A stretch of 6,497 nt of DNA from Bacillota bacterium (GTDB lineage Bacteria > Bacillota > Clostridia > Oscillospirales > Ruminococcaceae): assembly GCA_023395695.1 (NCBI GenBank), contig JAEWYJ010000056.1, positions 1-6,497 on the forward strand. The letters run 5' to 3'. Both the position numbers and the translations under genes were made by a program. Below the pieces are notes generated by a model. The model was not told the DNA's origin, searched no databases, and saw nothing but the letters and a program-made list of their open reading frames with translations. Positions 1-5,031 of this stretch are shown here, piece by piece (the stretch's first letter is position 1; each line of letters begins with the position of its first letter).

Positions 1-774
1 GCGGAGGAGGATGTGCTCAACTGCGGCGCTGCCCCCATGATCCGCGACGGCGAGCTTGAAAACCCGCGGGTGGACGCCATGATCGGACAGCATGTCTGGC
101 CGCAGTATCCCGTGGGTACTGCCGCTGTGCGCCACGGCGCCATGATGGCCTCCTCCGACCGCTTCCATAATACGGTGCACGGCAAAAGCAGCCACGGCTC
201 CGCGCCCGAGGACGGCGTTGACGCCGTTGTTATCGCGGCGCAGGTTATTACCGCGCTGCAAACCATCGTTTCCAGAAAGGTCAGCCCGCGCGACGCCGCC
301 GTTGTCTCCATCGGCACCATCCACGGTGGCGACCGTTACAATGTCATCGCCAATCAGGTCAAGCTGGAGGGCACCTGCCGCAATTTAAATCCCGAGGTAC
401 GAAATAAGATGCCCGAGCGCATTACGCAGCTTGCCAAGGGTGTTGCGGAATCGATGGGGGGCAGCTGTGACGTGGAATATTTTAAGGGCTACTCCCCTAC
501 CGTCAACAACCCCGAAATGTTCGAGCTGGTGCACGGCGTGATGAAGGAGGTTGTTGGCAGCGGCGCCTATGTGCCTGAGATGTCCGCGCTCGGCGGCGAG
601 GACTTCTCCTTTTACGGCGAGAAGGTTCCCAGCGTCTTTTTCTGGCTCGGCGTGCAGACACCCGGGCAGCCGTTCTTCCCCATTCACAACGGCAGTTTTT
701 CGCCCGACGAGAACGCCCTTCCGGTCGGCATAGAAATTGCCGTGCGCTCGGCTTTGGCTTTTCTGGCAAAATAA
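1..774 (+). CDS. M20 family metallo-amidohydrolase (HipO/AbgB/N-acyl-amino-acid deacylase type), 5' truncated by window edge
   Basis: The frame is open from base 1, so the start and roughly the first 130 residues lie outside the window; 257 residues are visible of a family that is usually about 390 long. The first visible residues, AEED, fit the family's QPAEE motif, whose paired Glu residues act as general base and metal ligand. Further family signatures are GQHVWP (His31 of the visible part, metal ligand), HGSAPEDGVDA at the start of the inserted dimerisation domain, GGEDFSF near residue 200, and PIHNGSF with His229 as the last metal ligand. The enzyme is cytoplasmic and by family hydrolyses an amide bond in N-acyl amino acids, hippurate-like compounds or similar substrates. 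The exact substrate cannot be read from the sequence. All catalytic residues in the visible part are present. A strong terminator follows, so it is the last gene of its transcript. Confidence 0.93.
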   Translation, partial: AEEDVLNCGAAPMIRDGELENPRVDAMIGQHVWPQYPVGTAAVRHGAMMASSDRFHNTVHGKSSHGSAPEDGVDAVVIAAQVITALQTIVSRKVSPRDAAVVSIGTIHGGDRYNVIANQVKLEGTCRNLNPEVRNKMPERITQLAKGVAESMGGSCDVEYFKGYSPTVNNPEMFELVHGVMKEVVGSGAYVPEMSALGGEDFSFYGEKVPSVFFWLGVQTPGQPFFPIHNGSFSPDENALPVGIEIAVRSALAFLAK

Positions 775-870
775 AAGCTGCGCCGCAAGGTAGGCCCGGG
801 TCGCTCCCCTGCGGATAAGCCCGCGTAAAGCGGCTGCGGCCGATGTGCAAAATCACCTGTTCCAAACGTG

Positions 871-903
871 GCGGCCGTGCGTTTTAAACGACGGCCGCTT
901 TTT
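871..903 (+). terminator. Rho-independent terminator of the amidohydrolase
   Basis: An 8-bp stem, GCGGCCGT (871-878) with ACGGCCGC (891-898), can be lengthened inward by CGTT/AACG past a bulged G and is followed directly by five Ts (899-903). A weaker second hairpin follows: GCCGATA at 906-912 pairs with 926-934 across a 2-nt bulge and is followed by CTTTTT to 940. It may act as a backup terminator. Confidence 0.85.
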
Positions 904-940
904 ATGCCGATATTAATTTAACCATTATCGCGGCCTTTTT

Positions 941-1014
941 ATCATTCCGTACTTGTTTTTACCATAAAAAACGGTAATACCGCTTAATCGTACGATTTGT
1001 CGGCCAGGCCGCCG
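941..1014. other. Intergenic spacer with no recognised gene
   Basis: The gap between the amidohydrolase and the DsrE-like gene spans 775-1078, and its parts are two terminator hairpins (871-940), this spacer and a promoter (1015-1043). Bases 775-870 are GC-rich untranslated trailer. In the spacer I see only a small inverted repeat, CGGT-AAT-ACCG at 972-982, and no credible open frame with a ribosome binding site on either strand. Confidence 0.6.
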
Positions 1015-1043
1015 GTAACATCCTCCTTTTCGCTGATTATAAT
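1015..1043 (+). promoter_or_regulatory. Probable sigma-A type promoter of the DsrE-like gene
   Basis: A perfect -10 box TATAAT (1038-1043) stands 17 bp from a weak -35 box GTAACA (1015-1020, four of six consensus bases). Transcription would begin near 1050, giving a leader of about 29 nt before the ATG at 1079. Confidence 0.6.
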
Positions 1044-1078
1044 GTAATTGACGCATCACGATATTGAGGATGATTTCA

Positions 1079-1420
1079 ATGAATGAAAAAAAGCTTGCAA
1101 TTGTCTGGATCAGTGCCGATAAACGCGCAGCTATCGATATGGCGTTGCTGTATGCGCGCGACAGCCTGCTAAACGGTTGGTGGAAGCAGGTTGAGCTTAT
1201 TCTGTGGGGCCCCTCGGTTCAGGCGGCCGCCGAAAGCAAGGATGTGCAGGGCGAGCTTGAAATTCTGCAGAACCTCGGCGTGCCGATTCGCGTCTGTATG
1301 GCCTGTGCGGTGCGCTATGGGGTTGCCCGTCAGCTGGCCGACATGGGCTACGAGGTCAAGGGTATGGGCGAGCATCTCACCGAACTGCTCGCCGGCAACG
1401 AACCTGTTATGCTGATATAA
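1079..1420 (+). CDS. DsrE/DsrF-like family protein
   Basis: This is a 113-residue cytoplasmic protein of the DsrE-like alpha/beta fold. The N-terminal strand KKLAIVWISAD, the ELILWGPS strand near residues 39-46, and the region around Cys73 and Cys76 (VCMACAVRYGV) followed by GYEVKGMGEHLTELL match the family pattern of AC-x2-A-x3-G and a closing MG-x2-L. DsrE-like proteins carry sulfur as persulfide on a conserved Cys in sulfur relay systems, but many short clostridial members are uncharacterised. A role in thiol or sulfur transfer is therefore inferred. Cys73 and Cys76 form a CxxC pair, which could also be redox active. I chose the ATG at 1079 because GAGGA (1066-1070) lies 8 nt ahead of it; the in-frame TTG at 1064 and ATG at 1070 have no suitable site. 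It is a single-gene transcript that converges on the Rrf2 gene and shares a terminator with it. Confidence 0.85.
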   Translation: MNEKKLAIVWISADKRAAIDMALLYARDSLLNGWWKQVELILWGPSVQAAAESKDVQGELEILQNLGVPIRVCMACAVRYGVARQLADMGYEVKGMGEHLTELLAGNEPVMLI

Positions 1421-1462
1421 GCGCCGCCTGAAAGCCTTTGCATACTGCACCCAAGACACCAA

Positions 1463-1504
1463 AAAATGCCGTCAGATTCAAACCGAGTCTGACGGCATTT
1501 TATT
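1463..1504. terminator. Bidirectional terminator between the DsrE-like and Rrf2 genes
   Basis: A perfect 14-bp stem joins AAAATGCCGTCAGA (1463-1476) to its complement at 1488-1501. It can be lengthened by TTC/GAG including one wobble pair, leaving a small loop. The plus strand continues into TTTTATT, and the minus strand reads TTTTTT on leaving the stem, so it can end transcripts from both converging genes. Confidence 0.92.
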
Positions 1505-1570
1505 CTGTTAGGGCTGTATAAAAGCAAAGCGCGCACCGGGCAGCTTGTTCAGCCCAAAGGATACTCAAAA

Positions 1571-1981
1571 TTAAAAATCATCCCGCCTCATAATATCCGC
1601 AACGGTTACATGGTCGGTCACACCGCAAATGGCTTCATCCACACGGTCCCACAGCCACAGCATGCTGCATTGGCCGGACATTTTGCAATTTTCTTCGGCC
1701 TGCTCGGTGCAGTGGCGGGGCAGATAAGGTGTTTCCATCGCCCGCAGCACCTGTGAAACCGTAATGCTGTCCGCCGGGCGGGCCAGCACATAGCCGCCTC
1801 TTATACCTTTTTCGCTGACCAAAAAACGCTCCCGGGTCAGCTTGGCAGCAATACGTTCAAGCATTTTTTCAGATATGCCTTCGGCCTGTGCTGCAGCTGA
1901 GGTGGTAACGCGGCCGCCCTCTTTTTGTGCCACCCGCGCCAAAAGCCTGAGCGCGTAACGGCTGTTGGTTGATATTTTCAT
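1571..1981 (-). CDS. Rrf2 family transcriptional regulator with three-Cys, IscR-like cluster motif
   Basis: This is a 136-residue winged-helix DNA-binding protein, the usual Rrf2 length. The start KISTNSRYALRLLARVA, the recognition helix region around ISEKMLERIAAKL (about residues 36-48) and the wing KGIRGGYVLARP (about 58-69) are family hallmarks. Three cysteines follow at residues 91, 99 and 105 (C-x7-C-x5-C), in the place where IscR-type members hold a [2Fe-2S] cluster. The protein therefore probably senses Fe-S status, nitric oxide or redox state. The spacing of the first pair is wider than the x5 of E. coli IscR. The start is the ATG at 1981-1979, behind a run of six Gs at 1993-1988 with a 6-nt spacer; the TTG one codon upstream is not needed. 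No iscS or iscU gene follows it, so it is an orphan regulator here and its targets are unknown apart from probable self-control. Confidence 0.93.
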   Translation of the reverse strand: MKISTNSRYALRLLARVAQKEGGRVTTSAAAQAEGISEKMLERIAAKLTRERFLVSEKGIRGGYVLARPADSITVSQVLRAMETPYLPRHCTEQAEENCKMSGQCSMLWLWDRVDEAICGVTDHVTVADIMRRDDF

Positions 1982-1993
1982 CAATATCCCCCC

Positions 1994-2022
1994 AAATTGA
2001 TATGTTTTAATTATATCAATTT
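1994..2022. promoter_or_regulatory. Inverted-repeat operator candidate for Rrf2 autoregulation
   Basis: Two perfect 10-bp arms, AAATTGATAT (1994-2003) and ATATCAATTT (2013-2022), are separated by 9 bp. The repeat covers the -10 box and the expected transcription start of the Rrf2 gene and reaches its ribosome binding site. A dimeric regulator bound here would block its own transcription. Binding by this Rrf2 protein is inferred from position; the repeat itself is seen directly. Confidence 0.65.
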
Positions 2023-2037
2023 TATATAGATTGTCAA
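2010..2037 (-). promoter_or_regulatory. Promoter of the Rrf2 gene
   Basis: On the minus strand a perfect -35 box TTGACA (plus bases 2032-2037) and a perfect -10 box TATAAT (2010-2015) are 16 bp apart. The -10 box is preceded by TGA, which makes it an extended -10 (TGnTATAAT). This is the best consensus promoter in the window, which suits a gene held down by its own product. Confidence 0.85.
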
Positions 2038-2067
2038 GCTAATAACATGCAAGCGGCCTGCTTTTTG

Positions 2068-2099
2068 TGGTATAATAGCCGCAAGACGGCTATTATACC
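2068..2099 (+). promoter_or_regulatory. Extended -10 promoter embedded in a perfect inverted repeat
   Basis: TGGTATAAT at 2068-2076 is a consensus extended -10 element, and no good -35 box lies 16-18 bp upstream. The box is part of a 13-bp perfect inverted repeat: GGTATAATAGCCG (2069-2081), loop CAAGA, CGGCTATTATACC (2087-2099). The expected start near 2083 falls in the loop, so the left arm would not be transcribed and the repeat acts more plausibly as a protein-binding operator than as an RNA hairpin. It would drive the structured segment after it and the HD gene at 2319. Confidence 0.55.
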
Positions 2100-2247
2100 G
2101 GGACGATGCGCAACGGCTCGCCGCTTAACGCGGCAACCGCCTTTTGATGCGCAAATGCTGCTGCCTGCTTGCGCTCATGGCAGTACGGCCTGTAATATGC
2201 CCGGTCGGCACCGGCAGCCTTTCCGCAACGCAGCCGTCCCCTTTTTT
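2083..2247 (+). ncRNA. Candidate structured RNA: small RNA or attenuator leader of the HD gene
   Basis: No convincing protein gene fits this stretch. From the probable start near 2083 the RNA could close on itself: GGGACG (2100-2105) pairs with CGTCCC (2235-2240) and TGCG (2107-2110) with CGCA (2229-2232), and the closing stem is followed by C and six Ts (2242-2247). Internal hairpins are GCCGC-TTAAC-GCGGC (2120-2134) and CCGGT-CGGC-ACCGG (2201-2214). In the middle, GCGCAA (2149-2154) with TTGCGC (2169-2174) competes with TGCTGCC (2159-2165) and GGCAGTA (2179-2185), so alternative folds are possible. I do not recognise a known family: the SRP RNA, RNase P and tmRNA core motifs are absent. The general shape recalls 6S RNA, but shape alone is not enough to name it. 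GC-rich DNA folds readily, so confidence is limited. Confidence 0.35.
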
Positions 2248-2318
2248 GGCGAGAGTCCATCTACACCGGCATGCCGCCGCAGGCGCGCAGCCATTACCAA
2301 CTAAAGAGGTGAAAGCTC
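2248..2318 (+). other. Leader segment ahead of the HD gene
   Basis: There is no -10 box in this stretch, so the HD gene probably depends on readthrough from the promoter at 2068-2076, past the U-tract at 2242-2247. The only clear signal is the ribosome binding site AGAGGTG (2305-2311), 7 nt before the ATG at 2319. Confidence 0.5.
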
Positions 2319-2891
2319 ATGGATCAAAAACAGGAATTTCTGGAATTATACCATCAGTACATAGCACGCGAGGGCGCGCGTGAGCTTTTGAGTTTTTTAG
2401 AAAACAAAAGCGATTTTTTCACGGCGCCCGCCTCCACGCGGTTTCATTTGGCCTGTGAAGGCGGCCTGTTAAGCCACAGCATCAACGTTGCAAAGCTGAT
2501 GCTGCGCTACGAGGACGAACCGGCCGAAAGCCTGGCTATCTGCGGGCTGCTGCACGACATATGCAAGGTAAACTATTACAAGGTTTCCACCCGCAACGTT
2601 AAAAACGAGCAAACCGGCCAGTGGGAAAAGCAGCCGTTCTATCAGGTGGAGGACAGCTTTCCTTACGGGCATGGCGAAAAATCGGTTTATATGATTGAGC
2701 GCTTTTTTAGGCTGAAGGCCCCTGAGGCCATGGCTATCCGCTGGCATATGGGCGGCTTTGACGACGCAGTGCGCGGTGGCAGCTTTGCCATTTCCAAAGC
2801 CTATGAGCGCTATCCTCTGGCGGTTAAACTGCACCTGTGCGACATTGAGGCGAGCTATCTTATAGAAAGCCGCGTTCAAACGATAAAATAA
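2319..2891 (+). CDS. HD-domain metal-dependent phosphohydrolase
   Basis: This 190-residue cytoplasmic protein has a complete HD metal site: His53 in GGLLSHS, the His79-Asp80 pair in LLHDICK, His118 in PYGHGEKS, His143 in IRWHMGG and Asp175 in LHLCDIEASY. Lys83 after the HD pair is also typical. The pattern GGLLSHSINVAKL and the spacing of ligands resemble the HD half of the 3'-5' exoribonuclease YhaM, but the N-terminal OB-fold nucleic-acid-binding domain of YhaM is missing. The protein is therefore a stand-alone HD enzyme. By family it should hydrolyse a phosphate ester, probably of a nucleotide or nucleic acid; the substrate cannot be read from the sequence. Residues 88-115 form a polar insert between the HD pair and His118. 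It is followed after 15 nt by a small membrane protein gene, most likely in one operon, and is preceded by an unusual structured leader. Confidence 0.88.
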   Translation: MDQKQEFLELYHQYIAREGARELLSFLENKSDFFTAPASTRFHLACEGGLLSHSINVAKLMLRYEDEPAESLAICGLLHDICKVNYYKVSTRNVKNEQTGQWEKQPFYQVEDSFPYGHGEKSVYMIERFFRLKAPEAMAIRWHMGGFDDAVRGGSFAISKAYERYPLAVKLHLCDIEASYLIESRVQTIK

Positions 2892-2906
2892 TGAGGAGTG
2901 TCACTG

Positions 2907-3155
2907 ATGCAAAAGGAATTCAAGCTTTACTGCAAAAAATGGGATGAGCTAACCGCGTTCTTACTCAGCCGCGCCGCTCATTTCAGCGTATTGGACTGGG
3001 CTATTTTTAAAACCTGTCTCGTTACGCTGGGCCTGATGATCGGCACATGGTTTGCCCGGCTTTTTAAAAAGCTGGCGCCGCTTGTGGCGCTGGTCTTTAT
3101 TGCTTCCTGGGTCTACCTTGTATGGCGCATCTTTCTGGGCGAGGATATTGATTAG
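2907..3155 (+). CDS. Small membrane protein with two predicted helices
   Basis: This is an 82-residue protein with a charged N-terminus (QKEFKLYCKKWDEL), a first hydrophobic helix around FKTCLVTLGLMIGTWFARLF (about residues 35-55), a short basic link with LFKKL, and a second helix around LVALVFIASWVYLVWRIFL (about 60-79). It ends in acidic GEDID. The pattern W-x-IFK-x-CL-x5-GLMIG resembles a family of roughly 80-residue clostridial proteins often labelled, without support, as permease of a phosphate ABC transporter; I make that link from memory and would not transfer the function. The ATG at 2907 has GAGGAG (2893-2898) 8 nt upstream, which is better than the in-frame GTG at 2898 that overlaps this site. 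It lies 15 nt after the HD gene and ahead of a terminator, so the two are probably co-transcribed. Confidence 0.8.
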   Translation: MQKEFKLYCKKWDELTAFLLSRAAHFSVLDWAIFKTCLVTLGLMIGTWFARLFKKLAPLVALVFIASWVYLVWRIFLGEDID

Positions 3156-3211
3156 CAGTGCCGGTTAAACGGCCCCGCCCCTCTTCCCACGGCGTTTCGT
3201 TCAATTTTTAA

Positions 3212-3252
3212 AGATGTCATTTGTGCCAAGGCCCAAATGACATCTATTTTTT
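3212..3252 (+). terminator. Rho-independent terminator of the HD/membrane protein operon
   Basis: A perfect 12-bp stem, AGATGTCATTTG (3212-3223) with CAAATGACATCT (3234-3245), carries a further GCC/GGC pairing inside. It is followed by A and six Ts (3247-3252). Confidence 0.93.
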
Positions 3253-3461
3253 GCACTAATACCGCACTCTGGATATTGATATTCTTGTTGAATTGCTGCC
3301 GCTGTTTATGAAAAAAGAGGCGGTCAGGCGGTGGAGCGGCGCTGCATGGCATTGCTCCTCAGGTGATTCAGCGCGGTATCCCGCTGATTTCCGGCATAGG
3401 CAGGGACAAGGCGTGTCGGACCAGACGACAGCAGTTCGCCTGCATCCTGAAAAACACACAA
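3253..3461. other. Intergenic region with an unassigned open frame, possibly decayed coding DNA
   Basis: About 210 bp lie between the terminators of two converging units. One plus-strand frame stays open from 3260 to 3511 and begins with a protein-like stretch, LDIDILVELLPLFMKKEAVRR. It then becomes compositionally odd (many His, Gln and Arg), has no ribosome binding site and runs through the next terminator. A second frame reads APQVIQRGIPLISGIGRD from about 3355. Two protein-like pieces in different frames could be a frameshifted remnant, but I recognise no family and chance is equally likely. Confidence 0.3.
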
Positions 3462-3487
3462 ACGGGGCTGCAAGCCTGCAGCCCCGT
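3462..3487 (-). terminator. Terminator of the MATE transporter gene
   Basis: A perfect 11-bp stem, ACGGGGCTGCA (3462-3472) with TGCAGCCCCGT (3477-3487), surrounds a 4-nt loop and lies 12 nt beyond the MATE stop codon. On the minus strand the stem is followed by TTTGTGTGTTTTT, an interrupted but T-rich tail. The plus strand continues into As, so it works mainly for the minus-strand gene. Confidence 0.8.
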
Positions 3488-3499
3488 CAAAAACAGTTT

Positions 3500-4861
3500 T
3501 CAATGCTGTAAGGGTTTAATCTCCTTTTCGTACAAGCCCCTGTACAGGATAATTGCCAAAGTCATTGAAACGATTTCCGCAATCGGAAAGGAAAGCCACA
3601 CCGCGTCGAGCGAAACAAATTTACCCAGCAAATAGGCCACAGGGAGCATCACCACAAGCTGGCGCGAAGCCGACATCAGCAGACTGTACATGCCTTTTCC
3701 AAGCGCCTGAAACGTACTTGAAAGAATAATTGAAATGGCCGCCAAAAGAAAATGCAGGCTGATAATCCGCAGCGCGGGCACCCCGATGGCCAGCATGGTC
3801 TCCGACGCGTCAAAGAGACGCTCCAGCAACAGCCCCGGAAAGGCCTGAAACAGCGCGAACCCCGCAGCCGTAATGGCCAGCGCCATTAAACAGGCCAGCT
3901 TAACCGTCTGTACAATGCGGTCGCGCTTACGCGCGCCGAAGTTGTAGCCCACAATCGGAATCATGCCGCTGGTCAGGCCGAACACCGGCATGAACACAAA
4001 GCTTTGGAGCTTAAAATAAATGCCAAATACCGAAACCGCCGTTGCCGAAACCATGATAAGTATTTTATTCATGCCAAAGGTCATAACCGCGCCAATGGTC
4101 TGCATAAAAATTGACGGCAGGCCCACCCGGTAAATGTCAATAATAATACGCCAGTTAGGACGAAAGTTTTTCATTGAGAGACTAATCTCGTGATTTTTTC
4201 GGATATTAAAGAGGGTCACCAGTATTAACGAGACAATCTGGCCTGCCACCGTTGCAACCGCAGCGCCCGCCACGCCCATTTTAGGAGCGCCGAGCAAGCC
4301 GAATATGAGAATAGGGTCCAGAATAATGTTGGTGATGGCGCCCGCCATCTGCGAATACATGCTGTAAATGGTGATGCCGGTCGCCTGAAGCAGCCGCTCA
4401 CCCGTAATACCCAGAAAGATGCCAAAAGAGGCGATGGATACGATGGAGGTATAGCTCACGCCCATCTCCATGACGGGGCCCGGCGCAACAAACGCCGAAA
4501 AAAACGCTTTGAGCCCCAAAAAGCCAAAAGCAGCAAACGCCAGCGTATTGAGAACTGACAAAAAGATGCCGTTAGCGGTAATCAGGTTGGCCTCGGCGTA
4601 GTTTTTTTCGCCCAGCCTGCGCGACAAAAGCGCATTGATGCCGATGGCCGTCCCCACCGCAACCGCAATCATCATCACCTGCACCGGAAAGGCCAGCGAC
4701 ACGGCCGTAAGCGCGTCCTCGCTGATCTGCGCAACAAAAATGCTGTCTACAACATTATAAAGTGCCTGAATCAGCATCGAAGCCATAATAGGCACCGACA
4801 TTGATACAAGCAGCCGGGGTATGGGGAGCGTTCCCATCTTATTTTCTTTTCTGTTTTCCAA
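3500..4861 (-). CDS. MATE family multidrug/sodium antiporter
   Basis: This 453-residue integral membrane protein has the usual MATE length and about twelve hydrophobic helices in two similar halves. The N-terminus KMGTLPIPRLLVSMSVPIM followed by QALYNVVDSIFVAQ is the signature seen in clostridial and MepA-like members. GYNFGARKRDRI near residue 310 begins the second-half loop that mirrors RRLGEKNYAEAN near residue 85. Such proteins export cationic drugs, dyes or metabolites in exchange for Na+ or H+; the natural substrate is unknown. The start is taken as the TTG at 4861-4859: AAGG (4873-4870) lies 8 nt upstream, whereas the ATG at codon 9 has no ribosome binding site. It is a single-gene unit, divergent from the cytidylate kinase-like gene and sharing its promoter DNA. 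No regulator gene such as MarR or TetR lies next to it. Confidence 0.95.
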   Translation of the reverse strand: MENRKENKMGTLPIPRLLVSMSVPIMASMLIQALYNVVDSIFVAQISEDALTAVSLAFPVQVMMIAVAVGTAIGINALLSRRLGEKNYAEANLITANGIFLSVLNTLAFAAFGFLGLKAFFSAFVAPGPVMEMGVSYTSIVSIASFGIFLGITGERLLQATGITIYSMYSQMAGAITNIILDPILIFGLLGAPKMGVAGAAVATVAGQIVSLILVTLFNIRKNHEISLSMKNFRPNWRIIIDIYRVGLPSIFMQTIGAVMTFGMNKILIMVSATAVSVFGIYFKLQSFVFMPVFGLTSGMIPIVGYNFGARKRDRIVQTVKLACLMALAITAAGFALFQAFPGLLLERLFDASETMLAIGVPALRIISLHFLLAAISIILSSTFQALGKGMYSLLMSASRQLVVMLPVAYLLGKFVSLDAVWLSFPIAEIVSMTLAIILYRGLYEKEIKPLQH

Positions 4862-4869
4862 TTTGATTA

Positions 4870-4881
4870 CCTTGTCCTTTT
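4870..4881 (-). promoter_or_regulatory. Ribosome binding site that supports the TTG start of the MATE gene
   Basis: The minus strand reads AAAAGGACAAGG here, with the last AAGG 8 nt before the TTG at 4861. This makes translation from TTG more likely than from the internal ATG eight codons later. A TTG start is usually weaker than ATG, so expression may be modest. Confidence 0.6.
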
Positions 4882-4948
4882 GATATATTCAGCGCTGCGG
4901 CATAAGCTGTTGGTCCAAAGCCTTAGCCAAAGTCTTGTGACACAGTAT

Positions 4949-4977
4949 TTGACATTTTAACACATTGATTGTATTCT
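4949..4977 (+). promoter_or_regulatory. Promoter of the cytidylate kinase-like gene
   Basis: A perfect -35 box TTGACA (4949-4954) stands 17 bp before a -10 box TATTCT (4972-4977, four of six). The start would be near 4984, giving a 48-nt leader that contains the inverted repeat at 4995-5016. Confidence 0.7.
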
Positions 4978-4982
4978 GTAAA
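4954..4982 (-). promoter_or_regulatory. Promoter of the MATE gene, superimposed on the divergent promoter
   Basis: On the minus strand a -35 box TTTACA (4977-4982) and a -10 box TAAAAT (4954-4959) each match five of six consensus bases, with a 17-bp spacer. The start would be near 4947, giving a leader of about 86 nt. Confidence 0.7.
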
Positions 4983-4994
4983 CATTACATATCG

Positions 4995-5016
4995 TTTGAA
5001 TTTATTGAAATTCAAA
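4995..5016 (+). repeat. Perfect inverted repeat in the leader of the cytidylate kinase-like gene
   Basis: TTTGAATTT (4995-5003) and AAATTCAAA (5008-5016) are perfect 9-bp arms around ATTG. The right arm touches the ribosome binding site AGGAGG (5017-5022). With only two GC pairs the RNA hairpin would be weak, so an operator for a DNA-binding protein just after the transcription start is the likelier role. Neither role is proven by the sequence. Confidence 0.5.
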
Positions 5017-5031
5017 AGGAGGCCCTGACAT

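Noticed and set aside
385..865. Two minus-strand frames (385-687 and 503-865) opposite the amidohydrolase
   Set aside because: They are antisense shadows of a clear M20 enzyme; the second is Arg/Pro/Ser-rich, as expected of chance frames in GC-rich DNA.
941..1063. Short minus-strand frame containing KEDVTGGLADKSYD near 990-1030
   Set aside because: It is too short, has no upstream coding continuity or start signal, and overlaps the promoter of the DsrE-like gene.
2083..2247. Naming the structured segment 6S RNA, SRP RNA, tmRNA or RNase P RNA
   Set aside because: Paired ends alone are not diagnostic of 6S RNA, and the core motifs of SRP RNA, tmRNA and RNase P RNA are not present.
2047..2304. 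Plus-strand open frame of 85 codons across the structured leader
   Set aside because: Composition is rich in Arg, Pro, Cys and Ala with no recognisable domain, there is no ribosome binding site, and the start lies upstream of the only promoter.
2144..2383. Plus-strand frame beginning MRKCCCLLALMAV, which looks a little like a lipoprotein signal peptide
   Set aside because: No ribosome binding site precedes the ATG at 2147, the hydrophobic stretch is short, and the frame overlaps the start of the well-supported HD gene in another frame.
2469..2879. Minus-strand open frame of 136 codons opposite the HD gene
   Set aside because: No family features or ribosome binding site; the plus-strand frame contains all five HD motif elements.
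4914..4931. Direct repeat CCAAAG-CCTTAG-CCAAAG in the MATE leader
   Set aside because: Only two 6-bp copies, which is within chance, and no related copy was seen elsewhere in the window.
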